Shown here: in pieces, positions 43,963 through 52,835 of the stretch
How positions within the stretch are numbered: the stretch's first letter is position 1
Layout: each line of letters begins with the position of its first letter
NCBI RefSeq assembly: GCF_022369515.1
Contig: NZ_CP059724.1
Coordinates: 5,456,001-5,520,000 of the forward strand
Reading direction: 5' to 3'
DNA length: 64,000 nucleotides
Source of the DNA: Paenibacillus sp. 19GGS1-52
GTDB taxonomy: Bacteria > Bacillota > Bacilli > Paenibacillales > Paenibacillaceae
Translations under genes and position numbers: made by a program
Notes under the pieces: generated by a model
The model's input: the letters and a program-made list of their open reading frames with translations, nothing else
What the model was told of the DNA's origin: nothing
Database searches by the model: none

Positions 43963-45888
43963 TAGAGTAAAGGGCTGAACAAATTCAGCCCCTCCTCATC
44001 AAACCGTACGTGAGGTTTTCCCTCATACGGCTTTCCGATGTTCGTCATTCATGGGCATGCAGTTTACAATAGCGTTTTTAGTCCATACTGGACGGCAATA
44101 TATCTAACCTCTGAGAGTGAACCCATCCATCTTCTGCGTTGTCTTTTCTTGGCATACCACCGGGTTAATCGCTGCAAAATATACCAGTCCAACTTGGCTA
44201 ATCTTTTTTGGCTGTAGTTCGTGTAGTAATAATTTCTCCATCCTTGGATCTTTGGATTGAGCCATTTCACCTGTTCCGCAAACGATTTCGAGCGCATGCT
44301 CGGGGGTGCTAATCTTTCTTTGACCACCTCTCGAATGCGTTCCTCTGCCTTTTTCGTTAGCCACTGTTGGGTGGTGTAGTACACCTTACCTTGGGAGGTT
44401 TCTGCTTTGGTTTTTCGGTGATGCATCCCTAAGAAGTCGAATCCTTCGTCTCCCGTCCATAATCCAACAATGCGGGTTTTGGTCGGGTGTAGGGTTAACT
44501 CCAAACGCTCCATAATTTTGCGTATGAGCTCATACGCATGTTCCGCGTCCTTCTTGGTTTTGCATACCACTACAAAGTCGTCTGCATACCTTGTGAGCTC
44601 CCCTACTCCTTTCCCGTGTTTCTCCCACAGTTGGTCGAAGTAATTTAGATAGATATTCGCAAGGAGCGGTGAAATCACGCCTCCTTGCGGAGTCCCTAAA
44701 TCCGAGCGTCTTACCGTTCCTTCTTCCATAACTCCCGCTTGTAGCCACTTCCTCATTAATTTCAGTATCCTCCTGTCATTGATACGCATCTGCACCAATT
44801 TCATAAGCTTCTCTTGATTAATGTTGTCGAAGTAACCTTGGATATCGACGTCGACTACCCAATTCCCTTTACGGTTGCAGGCTTTACGAATACGTTCCAA
44901 CGCCCCTTTAGCACTTCGTTTCGGGCGAAACCCGAAGGATACTTCCTCAAAGTCAGCTTCAAAGATAGGCTCAATCACTAGTTTGGTTGCCATCTGTAGG
45001 ACTCGATCCCGCACAGTGGGTATACCTAATGGCCTTTGCTTGCCATCCTTCTTCGGGATATAGTGTCTACGTACAGGTTGCGGATGGTAGTTGCCTTCTT
45101 TAAGCTCTCGCTCACATACCTTGAGAAACGGTATTTCTCCTTGTTCCTCAATATCTGCTAGCGTCACGGCATCTACTCCTGCGGCCCCCTTATTGGCTTT
45201 CACTCGTTTCCACGCTTCGCACAGTACATCCCACCGATAGATCTTGTCATACAATGCATGGAATTTACGCTTTTTGTTCGCCTTGGCCGCATGACCTAGC
45301 TTTTCTTGGAGTTGTTGAACTTTTTCCTTGGGTGTCGTTAGCCGGTTGGCATTCACTCACTCGTACCTCCTCCAAAAGCATAAACAAAGCAGGGCTCCTT
45401 CCCTCCCTAAGGTTATGTTGTCCTTAGGTTCTTCGGTACTATGAGCCCCTCGGACTCCCTTCCCACAGACGGTTCACTTCGTCTTTTGGGCTTATAGAGC
45501 GTCTCTTTACGGATTCCGAAAAAAAATTCCGTGTGGGGGAGGGTCTCCCCAGTTCACTGCATTATCTTTCAACCCATGCCGTTCCCTCTACGCCGGAGGG
45601 TTCTTCACTGTTGTCCCAAGTTCTGCACAGTTTCCTTGGCTTTCGTCTATGTTCGCGAGACTCGGCTCCCTCTTTTCCCCCTTGCAGGGCCTTTTTGACG
45701 ACGCGGCAGGATTCACTTCATGTTGCGGCCTGGATTGTCGCTCGCCCTGTCTCAGACAGGTACTTTTGTCGATGCGCTTTTACACACAGATTTCGCCATG
45801 TGCAAGCATCCTAGCTACCAAGGTGGCTTGGACCCTCCTTGGGTTGGACTTTCACCAACTAGATAATGCGTGCCTCTGGGCACGCCAA
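43963..45888 (-). mobile_element. Group II intron 2
   Basis: The 5' end on the minus strand shows GCGTGCC-CAGA-GGCACGC, then GGTGAAAGTCCAACC, immediately after a terminator T-run. Domain V is near 43985-44035: AAGCCGTATGAGGGAAAACC then TCACGTACGGTTTGATGAGG, and the element ends around TTTACTCTAG at 43961-43970. Its limits are good to a few bp. It differs in sequence from intron 1 but occupies the same kind of site. Confidence 0.85.
44064..45356 (-). CDS. ltrA: Group II intron reverse transcriptase/maturase (intron 2)
   Basis: 430 aa. RT motifs: GIPTVRDRVLQMATKLVIEP, VSFGFRPKRSAKGALE, WVVDVDIQGYFDNINQEKLM, LGTPQGGVISPLLANIYLNY and the catalytic RYADDFVVVCKTKKDAE. The maturase domain follows at 300-430, with WLNPKIQGWRNYYYTNYSQK and a basic end. 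No endonuclease domain. It is only distantly related to the intron 1 protein, so the two introns are separate arrivals. Confidence 0.92.
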   Translation of the reverse strand: MNANRLTTPKEKVQQLQEKLGHAAKANKKRKFHALYDKIYRWDVLCEAWKRVKANKGAAGVDAVTLADIEEQGEIPFLKVCERELKEGNYHPQPVRRHYIPKKDGKQRPLGIPTVRDRVLQMATKLVIEPIFEADFEEVSFGFRPKRSAKGALERIRKACNRKGNWVVDVDIQGYFDNINQEKLMKLVQMRINDRRILKLMRKWLQAGVMEEGTVRRSDLGTPQGGVISPLLANIYLNYFDQLWEKHGKGVGELTRYADDFVVVCKTKKDAEHAYELIRKIMERLELTLHPTKTRIVGLWTGDEGFDFLGMHHRKTKAETSQGKVYYTTQQWLTKKAEERIREVVKERLAPPSMRSKSFAEQVKWLNPKIQGWRNYYYTNYSQKRLAKLDWYILQRLTRWYAKKRQRRRWMGSLSEVRYIAVQYGLKTLL

Positions 45889-45892
45889 GCAG

Positions 45893-45953
45893 AAAAAAGG
45901 GGTTATCCCCCAGCCACTTTTCATGGCTTTTGGGACAACCCCTTCATTTCTAA
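45893..45953 (-). terminator. Terminator of the flavoprotein gene
   Basis: Minus strand: AGGGGTT-TCCC arm with an inner AAGCCA/TGGCT stem, closing on GGGGATAACCCCT and a T6 run. It starts just past the stop at 45963, and intron 2 begins directly after it. Confidence 0.85.
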
Positions 45954-45962
45954 TGAAACGAC

Positions 45963-48266
45963 TTATTTACCAGCTGTTTCAAGTGCGAATTTGATTGCCT
46001 CTACTATCTTAGCAGAAACAGCCTTCTCAGCGTCATTATTTCCGAATGCCGCTGCATGGTAGCCATATTTGTGCAAGCTGTTACCATTCGAAGTCGACTC
46101 GATCTCGCTCTTCACTGCCAGTTCAGCATCCGTTAATTGATATACTGTTTTTACCTTGCCATTAATATCAAGGTAATAGACAACCATTTTAACAGGAATA
46201 CCATGTTCAACTGTAACCATAACGTTAACGGTCTTGTCGTTACTTGCACCGATGAAAGTTCCATCGAAGTAAGCCGCTTTGTTCGCTTCTACTAACTCAG
46301 CTTTTCCGTAAGCTCTATCAACCGCAGTTTTGAAGCCTGTGCTGCTGTTAGTCGCACCGGAAACTGCGTCTACATTTTGTACTGCTTCTCTTGTACCTGC
46401 AGCAAGGAAATTAGTAGTCAGCAATGGAATAGCTTTTTGAACTTCAACATAAGCTGCCTTTCCTAAATCTACAAGGTTCATCCCTACACGAGTAAGTGCA
46501 ACATTAACAATTACACCATTACGAAGTGTAACGTCAGCTCTGTTAGTTCCTTTATCATAGGCATCACCATAAGCGGTGAAAGTACCGTCTTTATAAGTTC
46601 CTTGCACCTTGGAAGCACTTGTTAAAGCATCTGTCAGTGCTGCTCTAGCCGCTGCAGACAACGCTTCTTGACCCTTGATATCAGCTAATTGAACGCCTTT
46701 TTCCATCAAGCCAGTGGTTAATTGATCAACCAGTGTTTTTTGTTCAGGAGTCAGCTTATCATCAGCGATCAGCTTCTTGTCAGCTCCGAACAGGCTTACT
46801 TTAATGCCAGTTACTTGGTCTGAAGCGATATCAACCAATAACAGCATAGTGGATTTGCTATCAACGCCGCCAAATTTGCCGTCAAAATATTGACCTGCTG
46901 TAGGAACCTTCAGAGCTTTTTCAAATGCTCTTTCTACAGACTGGTTCCAACCTTCGCTACTTTCAGTAGCTCCGGAGATTCCATCTACTTTTTCATCATA
47001 ATTAGCAATATAAGAACCGTTTGCCAGCAATTTAGCTGTCATTGGTGCATTTGCCTTTACAACTTCTGCATAAGCAGTAGTGCCTCTGTCGATCAGGTTA
47101 GTTCCCAATCTGAACAATTTAACATCAACAAGCTTGCCGTTGCGAATCACAACGTCAGCTCTTTCTACGCCAACGCTTCTAGCAGTACCGTAAGAGGAAT
47201 AGAAACCATCTACGTAAGCAGAAGTATTGTTAATTGTTGCGTTCTGTTCAGCATCCCAGAATGCATTAACTGCTGCTTTGAATTCAGCTTCAAGGCCTGC
47301 TGTAGCTTGTGCCTTTGTTCCATTAGCAAGTAATGCAGGAGTGATCGCTGCGATTGCTGCTGTTTGTGCAGCAGTGTAAGTCTTCTCATCAACGAAATCT
47401 CCAGCGCTGTTTAATGGGTATACCTTAACAGCTGTGAGCTTGGTAGCATCATAAGAAGCGAATACCGCATATTTGCCTTCAGGATCTACACCCATGTGAT
47501 CGCCTTCGAAATAAGTTGCATCTGCTGGTTTAACTTCAAGCGATCTTTCGAATGCTCTGTCAACCGCCAATTTCCAACCTGTACTAGAGCGAGTTGCACC
47601 GGAAACTGCATCTACCGCTGCTGCTCCATCTCTTGTCTTGCCGAGCAGTCTGTCTTTCATTAATGAATAAGCAGGCCATACGCCACTGTAATTGTTACGG
47701 GCGTCTCTGTCGATTATCTTAGGACTTGTTCTCAAAAGCTCAATGCTAATGATCTTTCCGTCTTTGATTGCGATTTTGGCACCTTCAGTACCCTTGGAGT
47801 AGGCATTGCCATAAGCTACGTAAACTCCATCTTGGTATACGCTTTCTTTTACAGTAGCTGGTTTAGCCGTTGCTACTGGTTTTGCAGTCGCTTTTGGCGT
47901 TGCTGCTGGTTTTGCAGTCGCTTTTGGCGTTGCTGCTGGTTTAGCTGTTGCTTTCGCCGTTGCTGCAGGTTTTGGTGTTGCTGCTGGTTTTGCTGTTGCT
48001 TTTGGTGTTGCTGCTGGTTTTGCTGTTGCTTTTGGTGTTGGTTTTGCTGTTGCTTTTGGTGTTGGTTTTGCTGTTGGTTTTGCTGTTGCTTTTGGCGTTG
48101 GCTTTGGTGTTGGTTTTGCTGTTGGTTTTGCTGTATATACCGGTGCTTCTTCCGAAGCTGCTGATACGGCATCCACCTTCAAGTTAAGAGCAGGTGCATT
48201 AATCGTGTAAGCGATTGGCGACAACAATAGTGCCGCGCTGATAGTTAAAGTAATTAGTTTTTTCAA
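45963..48266 (-). CDS. Secreted multi-FMN protein with repetitive wall-spanning linker
   Basis: 767 aa, TTG start behind AAAGGAGAATAAGCA. The signal peptide (KKLITLTISAALLLSPIAY) is followed by about 85 residues of Ala-Lys-Pro-Thr repeats (about 45-132), a likely wall-spanning linker. Three FMN-binding domains follow, each ending in the flavinylation motif: DAVSGAT at 219-225, DGISGAT at 428-434 and DAVSGAT at 633-639. In this family the last Thr receives FMN from ApbE through a phosphoester bond. Such proteins move electrons outside the membrane, as PplA does in Listeria. There is no lipobox or sorting signal, so how it is held is unclear. No apbE or ndh2 gene is in the window. Confidence 0.88.
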   Translation of the reverse strand: MKKLITLTISAALLLSPIAYTINAPALNLKVDAVSAASEEAPVYTAKPTAKPTPKPTPKATAKPTAKPTPKATAKPTPKATAKPAATPKATAKPAATPKPAATAKATAKPAATPKATAKPAATPKATAKPVATAKPATVKESVYQDGVYVAYGNAYSKGTEGAKIAIKDGKIISIELLRTSPKIIDRDARNNYSGVWPAYSLMKDRLLGKTRDGAAAVDAVSGATRSSTGWKLAVDRAFERSLEVKPADATYFEGDHMGVDPEGKYAVFASYDATKLTAVKVYPLNSAGDFVDEKTYTAAQTAAIAAITPALLANGTKAQATAGLEAEFKAAVNAFWDAEQNATINNTSAYVDGFYSSYGTARSVGVERADVVIRNGKLVDVKLFRLGTNLIDRGTTAYAEVVKANAPMTAKLLANGSYIANYDEKVDGISGATESSEGWNQSVERAFEKALKVPTAGQYFDGKFGGVDSKSTMLLLVDIASDQVTGIKVSLFGADKKLIADDKLTPEQKTLVDQLTTGLMEKGVQLADIKGQEALSAAARAALTDALTSASKVQGTYKDGTFTAYGDAYDKGTNRADVTLRNGVIVNVALTRVGMNLVDLGKAAYVEVQKAIPLLTTNFLAAGTREAVQNVDAVSGATNSSTGFKTAVDRAYGKAELVEANKAAYFDGTFIGASNDKTVNVMVTVEHGIPVKMVVYYLDINGKVKTVYQLTDAELAVKSEIESTSNGNSLHKYGYHAAAFGNNDAEKAVSAKIVEAIKFALETAGK
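47860..48130. repeat. In-frame minisatellite in the flavoprotein gene
   Basis: Near-identical tandem units code for the Ala-Lys-Pro-Thr linker. At the 5'-most plus-strand end, a 30-bp unit, (GCTGCTGG)TTTTGCAGTCGC..., is repeated twice almost exactly (about 47874-47933); further units are 12-30 bp. Unit number is likely to vary between strains. Confidence 0.85.
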
Positions 48267-48786
48267 TGCTTATTCTCCTTTACCAAATCCCCAGTAATAT
48301 GTAGCTTTTCTAAAAAAAATTCCACCATTTATGATGTTGCACCTTTATGATGTTCCGCCCCTTCTTATGAAGAAACATATACTCTTCATAAGAGGTCATC
48401 CCCCCTCTCACACTCTTGCTAGATCCATCCCACAAACAAAAAAGAATGCATCTATTTCTTCAAATTCTTTTAAAAGGTGAATTAATTCACATAAGAAGAT
48501 TTACGTCAACATTCGTCAATTTCTGGCTTGATGTTATCAAACTTATCCAACTTTTCTCTGTATATAAAATCACATACCCTATAAGAAAGATCACTATTTG
48601 CTATTAACATTAAATACACATATTAATTATCGCTCAAATTCTTCCATCTCCTCCTTCTTATGAAATGAAGAGAGTTAGATTTTTTGTATATTGATAAGCG
48701 AGCAAGCCGGCTATACACAGTTTCTCTTACAAGGTATAGACGGCTTATTGGAATGGAATAAACTCTATTTAGAAACAGGTGTGGTC
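48267..48786. other. 520-bp intergenic region with an inverted repeat
   Basis: No gene is supported. It contains CTTATGAAG (48364-48372) with CTTCATAAG (48384-48392), a 9-bp inverted repeat, and on the minus strand closer to the flavoprotein start two copies of AACATCATAAA(T)GGTG. These could be regulator-binding sites for the flavoprotein gene. The rest is AT-rich without visible signals. Confidence 0.45.
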
Positions 48787-49242
48787 TTAGGCAGTCAATT
48801 GTTTGTATTTCTCAGTCAGCTCCTGAAACCACTGCTTATCCTGCAGAGCCAGTGCGAAATCAATCAGCTCCGCGATCTCACCAGGCTGTAATTCGGGTGA
48901 ATCATGAAAGCTCACCTCAGCCGTGGCATTGGCTTCACCATTGGCACCATCTGCGAAATTAAATGAGAAGCTCAGCTTAATGTCGCTCTCTAGAAATTCG
49001 TTACGCAAGAAATACAACACTTCACACATCAGAACGGGTCTAATATGATTATCAGCGAAGACACATTCCATAACCTTTGCCCAATAATGCTGGTTGCTGA
49101 GGTGAAGCTTATCATTCGTCAAGAGATATTTCTCATCTTGAAAATCGTTAACAAATCTCAGCTCCATTGGCTCCATTTTAAAAATACCGGCAATTTGCTT
49201 TTTTGTAACATTCACGATGTCCTGCGTTTCTAATCTGATCAT
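48787..49242 (-). CDS. Hypothetical protein
   Basis: 151 aa starting MIRLETQDIVNVTKKQIAGI. Soluble, acidic, with a probable alternating beta/helix pattern (KLSFSFNFADG, ATAEVSFHDSPE). No family recognised. It is a single gene between long intergenic regions; the upstream 340 bp carries the adenine deaminase terminator. Confidence 0.6.
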   Translation of the reverse strand: MIRLETQDIVNVTKKQIAGIFKMEPMELRFVNDFQDEKYLLTNDKLHLSNQHYWAKVMECVFADNHIRPVLMCEVLYFLRNEFLESDIKLSFSFNFADGANGEANATAEVSFHDSPELQPGEIAELIDFALALQDKQWFQELTEKYKQLTA

Positions 49243-49583
49243 CTCTCATGCACCCCATCTCTCTTATTTGGACTTTCAGTAACTTCTCTGCAAATTCGCA
49301 ATTTAATTATAATTTTAATTAATTTAACATTAATATCGTCACTTTGCAGCAGTTTGTTAATATAATTCATAAAAAATGTTTCAAATTATGTTGAAGTGGT
49401 TAATTTTCTATCATTTTTTCGAATTTTCAAACTAAATGTATAGTAATTCCTAAAGAAACGGCATTTCGTAGGTTATAAAAGAATAAAAAACGGAATGTTC
49501 CCCGCAGCCATTTCTGACGCTGGAACACTCCGTTTCTTGAATAATAAGGTCTGAGATTGAAGAATATATCCTGCAGTCCAATC
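49243..49583. other. 340-bp intergenic region
   Basis: Very AT-rich, no gene. It contains the adenine deaminase terminator near its right end; nothing else is recognised apart from a likely promoter area for the 151-aa gene. Confidence 0.5.
49485..49535 (-). terminator. Terminator of adenine deaminase gene
   Basis: AAACGGAATGTTCC (49488-49501) with GGAACACTCCGTTT (49522-49535), one mismatch, followed on the minus strand by a T6 run. Confidence 0.9.
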
Positions 49584-51410
49584 TTAAGAGGGTAGCTCTT
49601 CGCAAAATAAAGGCACTAACTGTATTCCTTCTTCCGGGGAAATTCGTACCAGACCTTTGTCGGATAAGCGCAAAGTTGGAATAACCGCCAGTGCCAACAG
49701 GGACAGTGTCATAAATGCATAATTTAGAGTGCAGCCTGCATCGTAAAGCGCTTTGCTGATCGCAGCCGACTGAGCCGCTACAATTTCAAAGAGCTCCGCA
49801 GACATTAGACCCGCGATAACGAGTGGGAATAGGGTTACCCCGTTTGCTGTAATAACAGCAACACCACCTTGTGCATCTGCTACAGCGTTAGCAGCCTGGG
49901 CCATCAGCTCATCATCATTCCCGATGACAAGCACATTATGACTGTCATGGGCCACGGTCATGGCAATAGCCGCTGGCTCATGGAAACCAATCCCTTCAAC
50001 CACACCCACCGATTTGTTGCCGATGCCTTTATGACGTTCCAATACAGCGATTTTGCATAGGCCATTTCCCGCGCCCACCTGCAGCATACTCTCGATCACC
50101 GGAAGGTTCACAATCAATTCGATGGTCTCCACATGATTCTCCAAGACTTTAATAACCCGAGTAGCTAGAGAACCGGATACAATAGGTGCATGTATTACAA
50201 AGTCTTCCGCGGTGGGACGTGTTGGCAAGTGAACAGAGGCCAACACTTCAGTTGGATATTGGAACGAAGGCAGAGCGACCGTCATTACGCCATTCTCAGC
50301 AACAACAACACCCGCCGCAATGGTGAGCACAACGTTGACATCTGCCAAGTTTCCGTCCAGCAAAATAATATCGGCATAGGAGCCGGGCGTAATCGAGCCG
50401 ATATCCCTGCTTAAACCGAAACGTTCAGCCGTATTAATCGTCGCCATCTGAAAGGCGGTGACAGGCTTTACCCCTTGTGAAATGGCATGACGAACTACAA
50501 AATCCATATGCCCTTCGTCCCGCAGCGATTCCGAGCTGCGATCATCGGTGACCAGCATCATTCGCCGCGAATCAAGTCCATGCTCCGTATGAGCTGTAAT
50601 CGTCTTCGCTACATCATGCCAGGCGGAGCCACGGCGCATTTTGGCATACATCCCCAGTCGGACACGCTCAATTACATCCTCCGCAGTAACACACTCATGG
50701 TCGCCGGTCACTCCTGCCGCTGCATATACCGGAAGTCTCCAGTCACTGGATGGCCAAGTAAAGTGACCATCTGCATATCTGCCTGCGCGCAGCGTAGCCT
50801 GAATTTCACCAAGCATTTTCTCGTCACCATAGACAACTCCGGGGAAGTTCATCACTTCGCCCAGACCAATCACATCTTCGCCCCAGGTATAGGCTTCCGC
50901 CACTTCTGCCGGTCCAATGGAGGCTCCAGTTGTTTCGAATTCCGCCCCTGCAGAAGGTACGCATGAGGCTACCTGCATATAGGCGGCCAACGGTGTGCCG
51001 CGCATCTCATCCAGCATTAGCTTAATACCCTTTAGCCCAAAGACGTTCGCAATCTCATGGGCATCGAAGAAGCCTCCAGTAGTACCAAGCGGCAGCACTG
51101 CGCGGGCAAATTCAGTTACAGTCAGCTGTGTGCTTTCAATATGACAATGTCCGTCTAACAACCCTGGGGCTATATATTTACCGCCCGCATCTATCACCTG
51201 TGTTCCTGCACCAATCATATGGGAGACATCTTTGCCAACATACGCGATTCGTCCACCCTGAATGCCGACAGACATTCCTGCAAGGATTTCACCTGAGCAG
51301 ACATTGACCAGCTTTCCACCTGTTATAACCAACGTTGCCGGCTGATCGCCACGAGCTGTAGCTACAAGCTCGGGTACACAATCTGCCAAAGGTTTTCTTT
51401 TAAAAGTCAT
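49584..51410 (-). CDS. ade: Adenine deaminase
   Basis: About 608 aa; the frame reaches 51437, but GGAGGAGG lies 7 nt before the ATG at 51408-51410 (MTFKRKPLAD). Amidohydrolase motifs: YIAPGLLDGHCHIESTQLTV (HxH), FFDAHEIANVFG, TGDHECVTAEDV and MMLVTDDRSSESL (metal Asp), then GSITPGSYADIILLDG. It converts adenine to hypoxanthine and ammonia, feeding purine breakdown. It is downstream of pucG, with a hairpin at 51474-51511 between them. Confidence 0.92.
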   Translation of the reverse strand: MTFKRKPLADCVPELVATARGDQPATLVITGGKLVNVCSGEILAGMSVGIQGGRIAYVGKDVSHMIGAGTQVIDAGGKYIAPGLLDGHCHIESTQLTVTEFARAVLPLGTTGGFFDAHEIANVFGLKGIKLMLDEMRGTPLAAYMQVASCVPSAGAEFETTGASIGPAEVAEAYTWGEDVIGLGEVMNFPGVVYGDEKMLGEIQATLRAGRYADGHFTWPSSDWRLPVYAAAGVTGDHECVTAEDVIERVRLGMYAKMRRGSAWHDVAKTITAHTEHGLDSRRMMLVTDDRSSESLRDEGHMDFVVRHAISQGVKPVTAFQMATINTAERFGLSRDIGSITPGSYADIILLDGNLADVNVVLTIAAGVVVAENGVMTVALPSFQYPTEVLASVHLPTRPTAEDFVIHAPIVSGSLATRVIKVLENHVETIELIVNLPVIESMLQVGAGNGLCKIAVLERHKGIGNKSVGVVEGIGFHEPAAIAMTVAHDSHNVLVIGNDDELMAQAANAVADAQGGVAVITANGVTLFPLVIAGLMSAELFEIVAAQSAAISKALYDAGCTLNYAFMTLSLLALAVIPTLRLSDKGLVRISPEEGIQLVPLFCEELPS

Positions 51411-51473
51411 ATCCATTCCTCCTCCGTTATTTCTCATTATATTGAGACCTATAATTTCTTATATTTCAAGAAG

Positions 51474-51511
51474 AAACGGCTTCAACATCCCTTGCGGGAC
51501 GAAAGCCGTTT
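51474..51511 (-). terminator. Hairpin between pucG and ade
   Basis: AAACGGCTT (51474-51482) with AAGCCGTTT (51503-51511) and an inner ATCCC/GGGA pairing. On the minus strand TTCTTCTTG follows, a moderate T-run. It probably ends most of the puc operon transcript. Confidence 0.7.
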
Positions 51512-51588
51512 GTGTGCTAAAGTGAGACAGTTCCTTACTGCGGTACTGCCCGATTCATACTCTTCCATCGGCTAGTGTATTCCACCGA

Positions 51589-52821
51589 TTATCTTATGTT
51601 TGCCTCATACACGTCAAGTGCTGCCTGAACGGCAAGGCCGTAGGGTAGCGAAACTCCGTGACGCAGCAGAGTGGCTTCGAGTGCACCCAGCACCCGCAGC
51701 ACGTTGTTCTCACGGCAGCTGAAGCCCATTGTTCCAATGCGCCAGATTAAGCCTTTTAAGGGTCCAAAGGAACTGGCAATTTCTATCCCGAACCTATCCA
51801 ACAGCATGGATCGCACCGACTCCCCGTCCACTCCCTCCGGGATGAGTATACAGGTGACAACCGTCAGCTTGCAGGAAGGGTCTCCATACAGTTCAAGCCC
51901 CATCGCCGTTAAGCCCGCTACCAGCGCCTTCTCATTTAGTACATGTCTGGCAAATCTCTCCTCAAGCCCTTCCTCAAGGGTCAGCCGCAGACCTTCCCGC
52001 AGCGCATAGAGCATAGAGGTCATCTCTGTATGATGATTCAATCGCAAAGGACTCCAGTAATCCTGTAACATACTTAAATCGAAATAATTGCTGCGTACAA
52101 AAGAAAGCTCTCCCGGCTGTACTTCGCTGGTTCTCAGGCCACGTTCCACCCGTTTGCGGGTTAATAGCTTAGCTTCAGCGCGCTCATTATACGTAATCGG
52201 TGCCATTCCCGAGGGGACGGACAAGCATTTTTGCGTACCCCCAATAACCGCGTCCAACATCCAGGCATCCGTCTCTACAGGAACACCGCCAATCGTGGCT
52301 ACAGCATCCACAATGAACAAAGCGTCCAACTCACGGCAAGCCCGCCCGATCTCTGCCAGCGGCTGCACACGCCCTGTAGAAGTCTCACCATGGACCATCG
52401 TTACCACATTTGGCTTAAAGCTGTGCATGGCCGCTATAACCTCGTCCGGTTCAAACACACTCCCCCAAGTCTTCTCTATAACGAACACCTCTGCGCCGCA
52501 GCGCTCGGCAATCTCATGCAGCAGATGGCCAAACCGGCCAAAGATCGGGATCAGTACGCGATCTCCCGGTGCAATAAGGCTGACCATTACCGCTTCGATG
52601 CCGGAGCGCGAGGTCCCATCAACAGGATAAGCCCACTGGTTGCCTGTAGCGAACAATTCCCGCAGCATTTCCATCGTTTCGTTCATGATACTGGTAAACT
52701 CAGGATCAAATTGTCCTAATACTGGAAATGACATCGCCCGCAGTACTCGCGGATCAACCTCCACCGGTCCCGGGGTCATAATGCACCGCAGTGACGGCGA
52801 CAAATCTTCGTACCGCTTCAT
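51589..52821 (-). CDS. pucG: (S)-ureidoglycine-glyoxylate aminotransferase
   Basis: About 410 aa; ATG at 52819-52821 behind AAAGGGAGAGATATC. Class-V aminotransferase: CIMTPGPVEVDPRVLRAMSF, GTSRSGIEAVM, MVHGETSTGRVQPL, LFIVDAVATIGGVPVE, and the PLP Lys in VIGGTQKCLSVPSGMA. It transfers the amino group from ureidoglycine to glyoxylate, giving glycine and oxalurate, and keeps ureidoglycine nitrogen. It follows the allantoate amidohydrolase gene. Confidence 0.93.
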   Translation of the reverse strand: MKRYEDLSPSLRCIMTPGPVEVDPRVLRAMSFPVLGQFDPEFTSIMNETMEMLRELFATGNQWAYPVDGTSRSGIEAVMVSLIAPGDRVLIPIFGRFGHLLHEIAERCGAEVFVIEKTWGSVFEPDEVIAAMHSFKPNVVTMVHGETSTGRVQPLAEIGRACRELDALFIVDAVATIGGVPVETDAWMLDAVIGGTQKCLSVPSGMAPITYNERAEAKLLTRKRVERGLRTSEVQPGELSFVRSNYFDLSMLQDYWSPLRLNHHTEMTSMLYALREGLRLTLEEGLEERFARHVLNEKALVAGLTAMGLELYGDPSCKLTVVTCILIPEGVDGESVRSMLLDRFGIEIASSFGPLKGLIWRIGTMGFSCRENNVLRVLGALEATLLRHGVSLPYGLAVQAALDVYEANIR

Positions 52822-52835
52822 GATATCTCTCCCTT

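Noticed and set aside
45533..46062. Plus-strand frames of 93 and 137 aa
   Set aside because: They read through the 5' RNA domains of group II intron 2, and the longer one runs across its junction into the end of the flavoprotein gene.
47832..48187. Cys/Trp/Phe- and Leu/Val-rich frames opposite the flavoprotein
   Set aside because: They are shadows of the Ala-Lys-Pro-Thr repeat in other frames.
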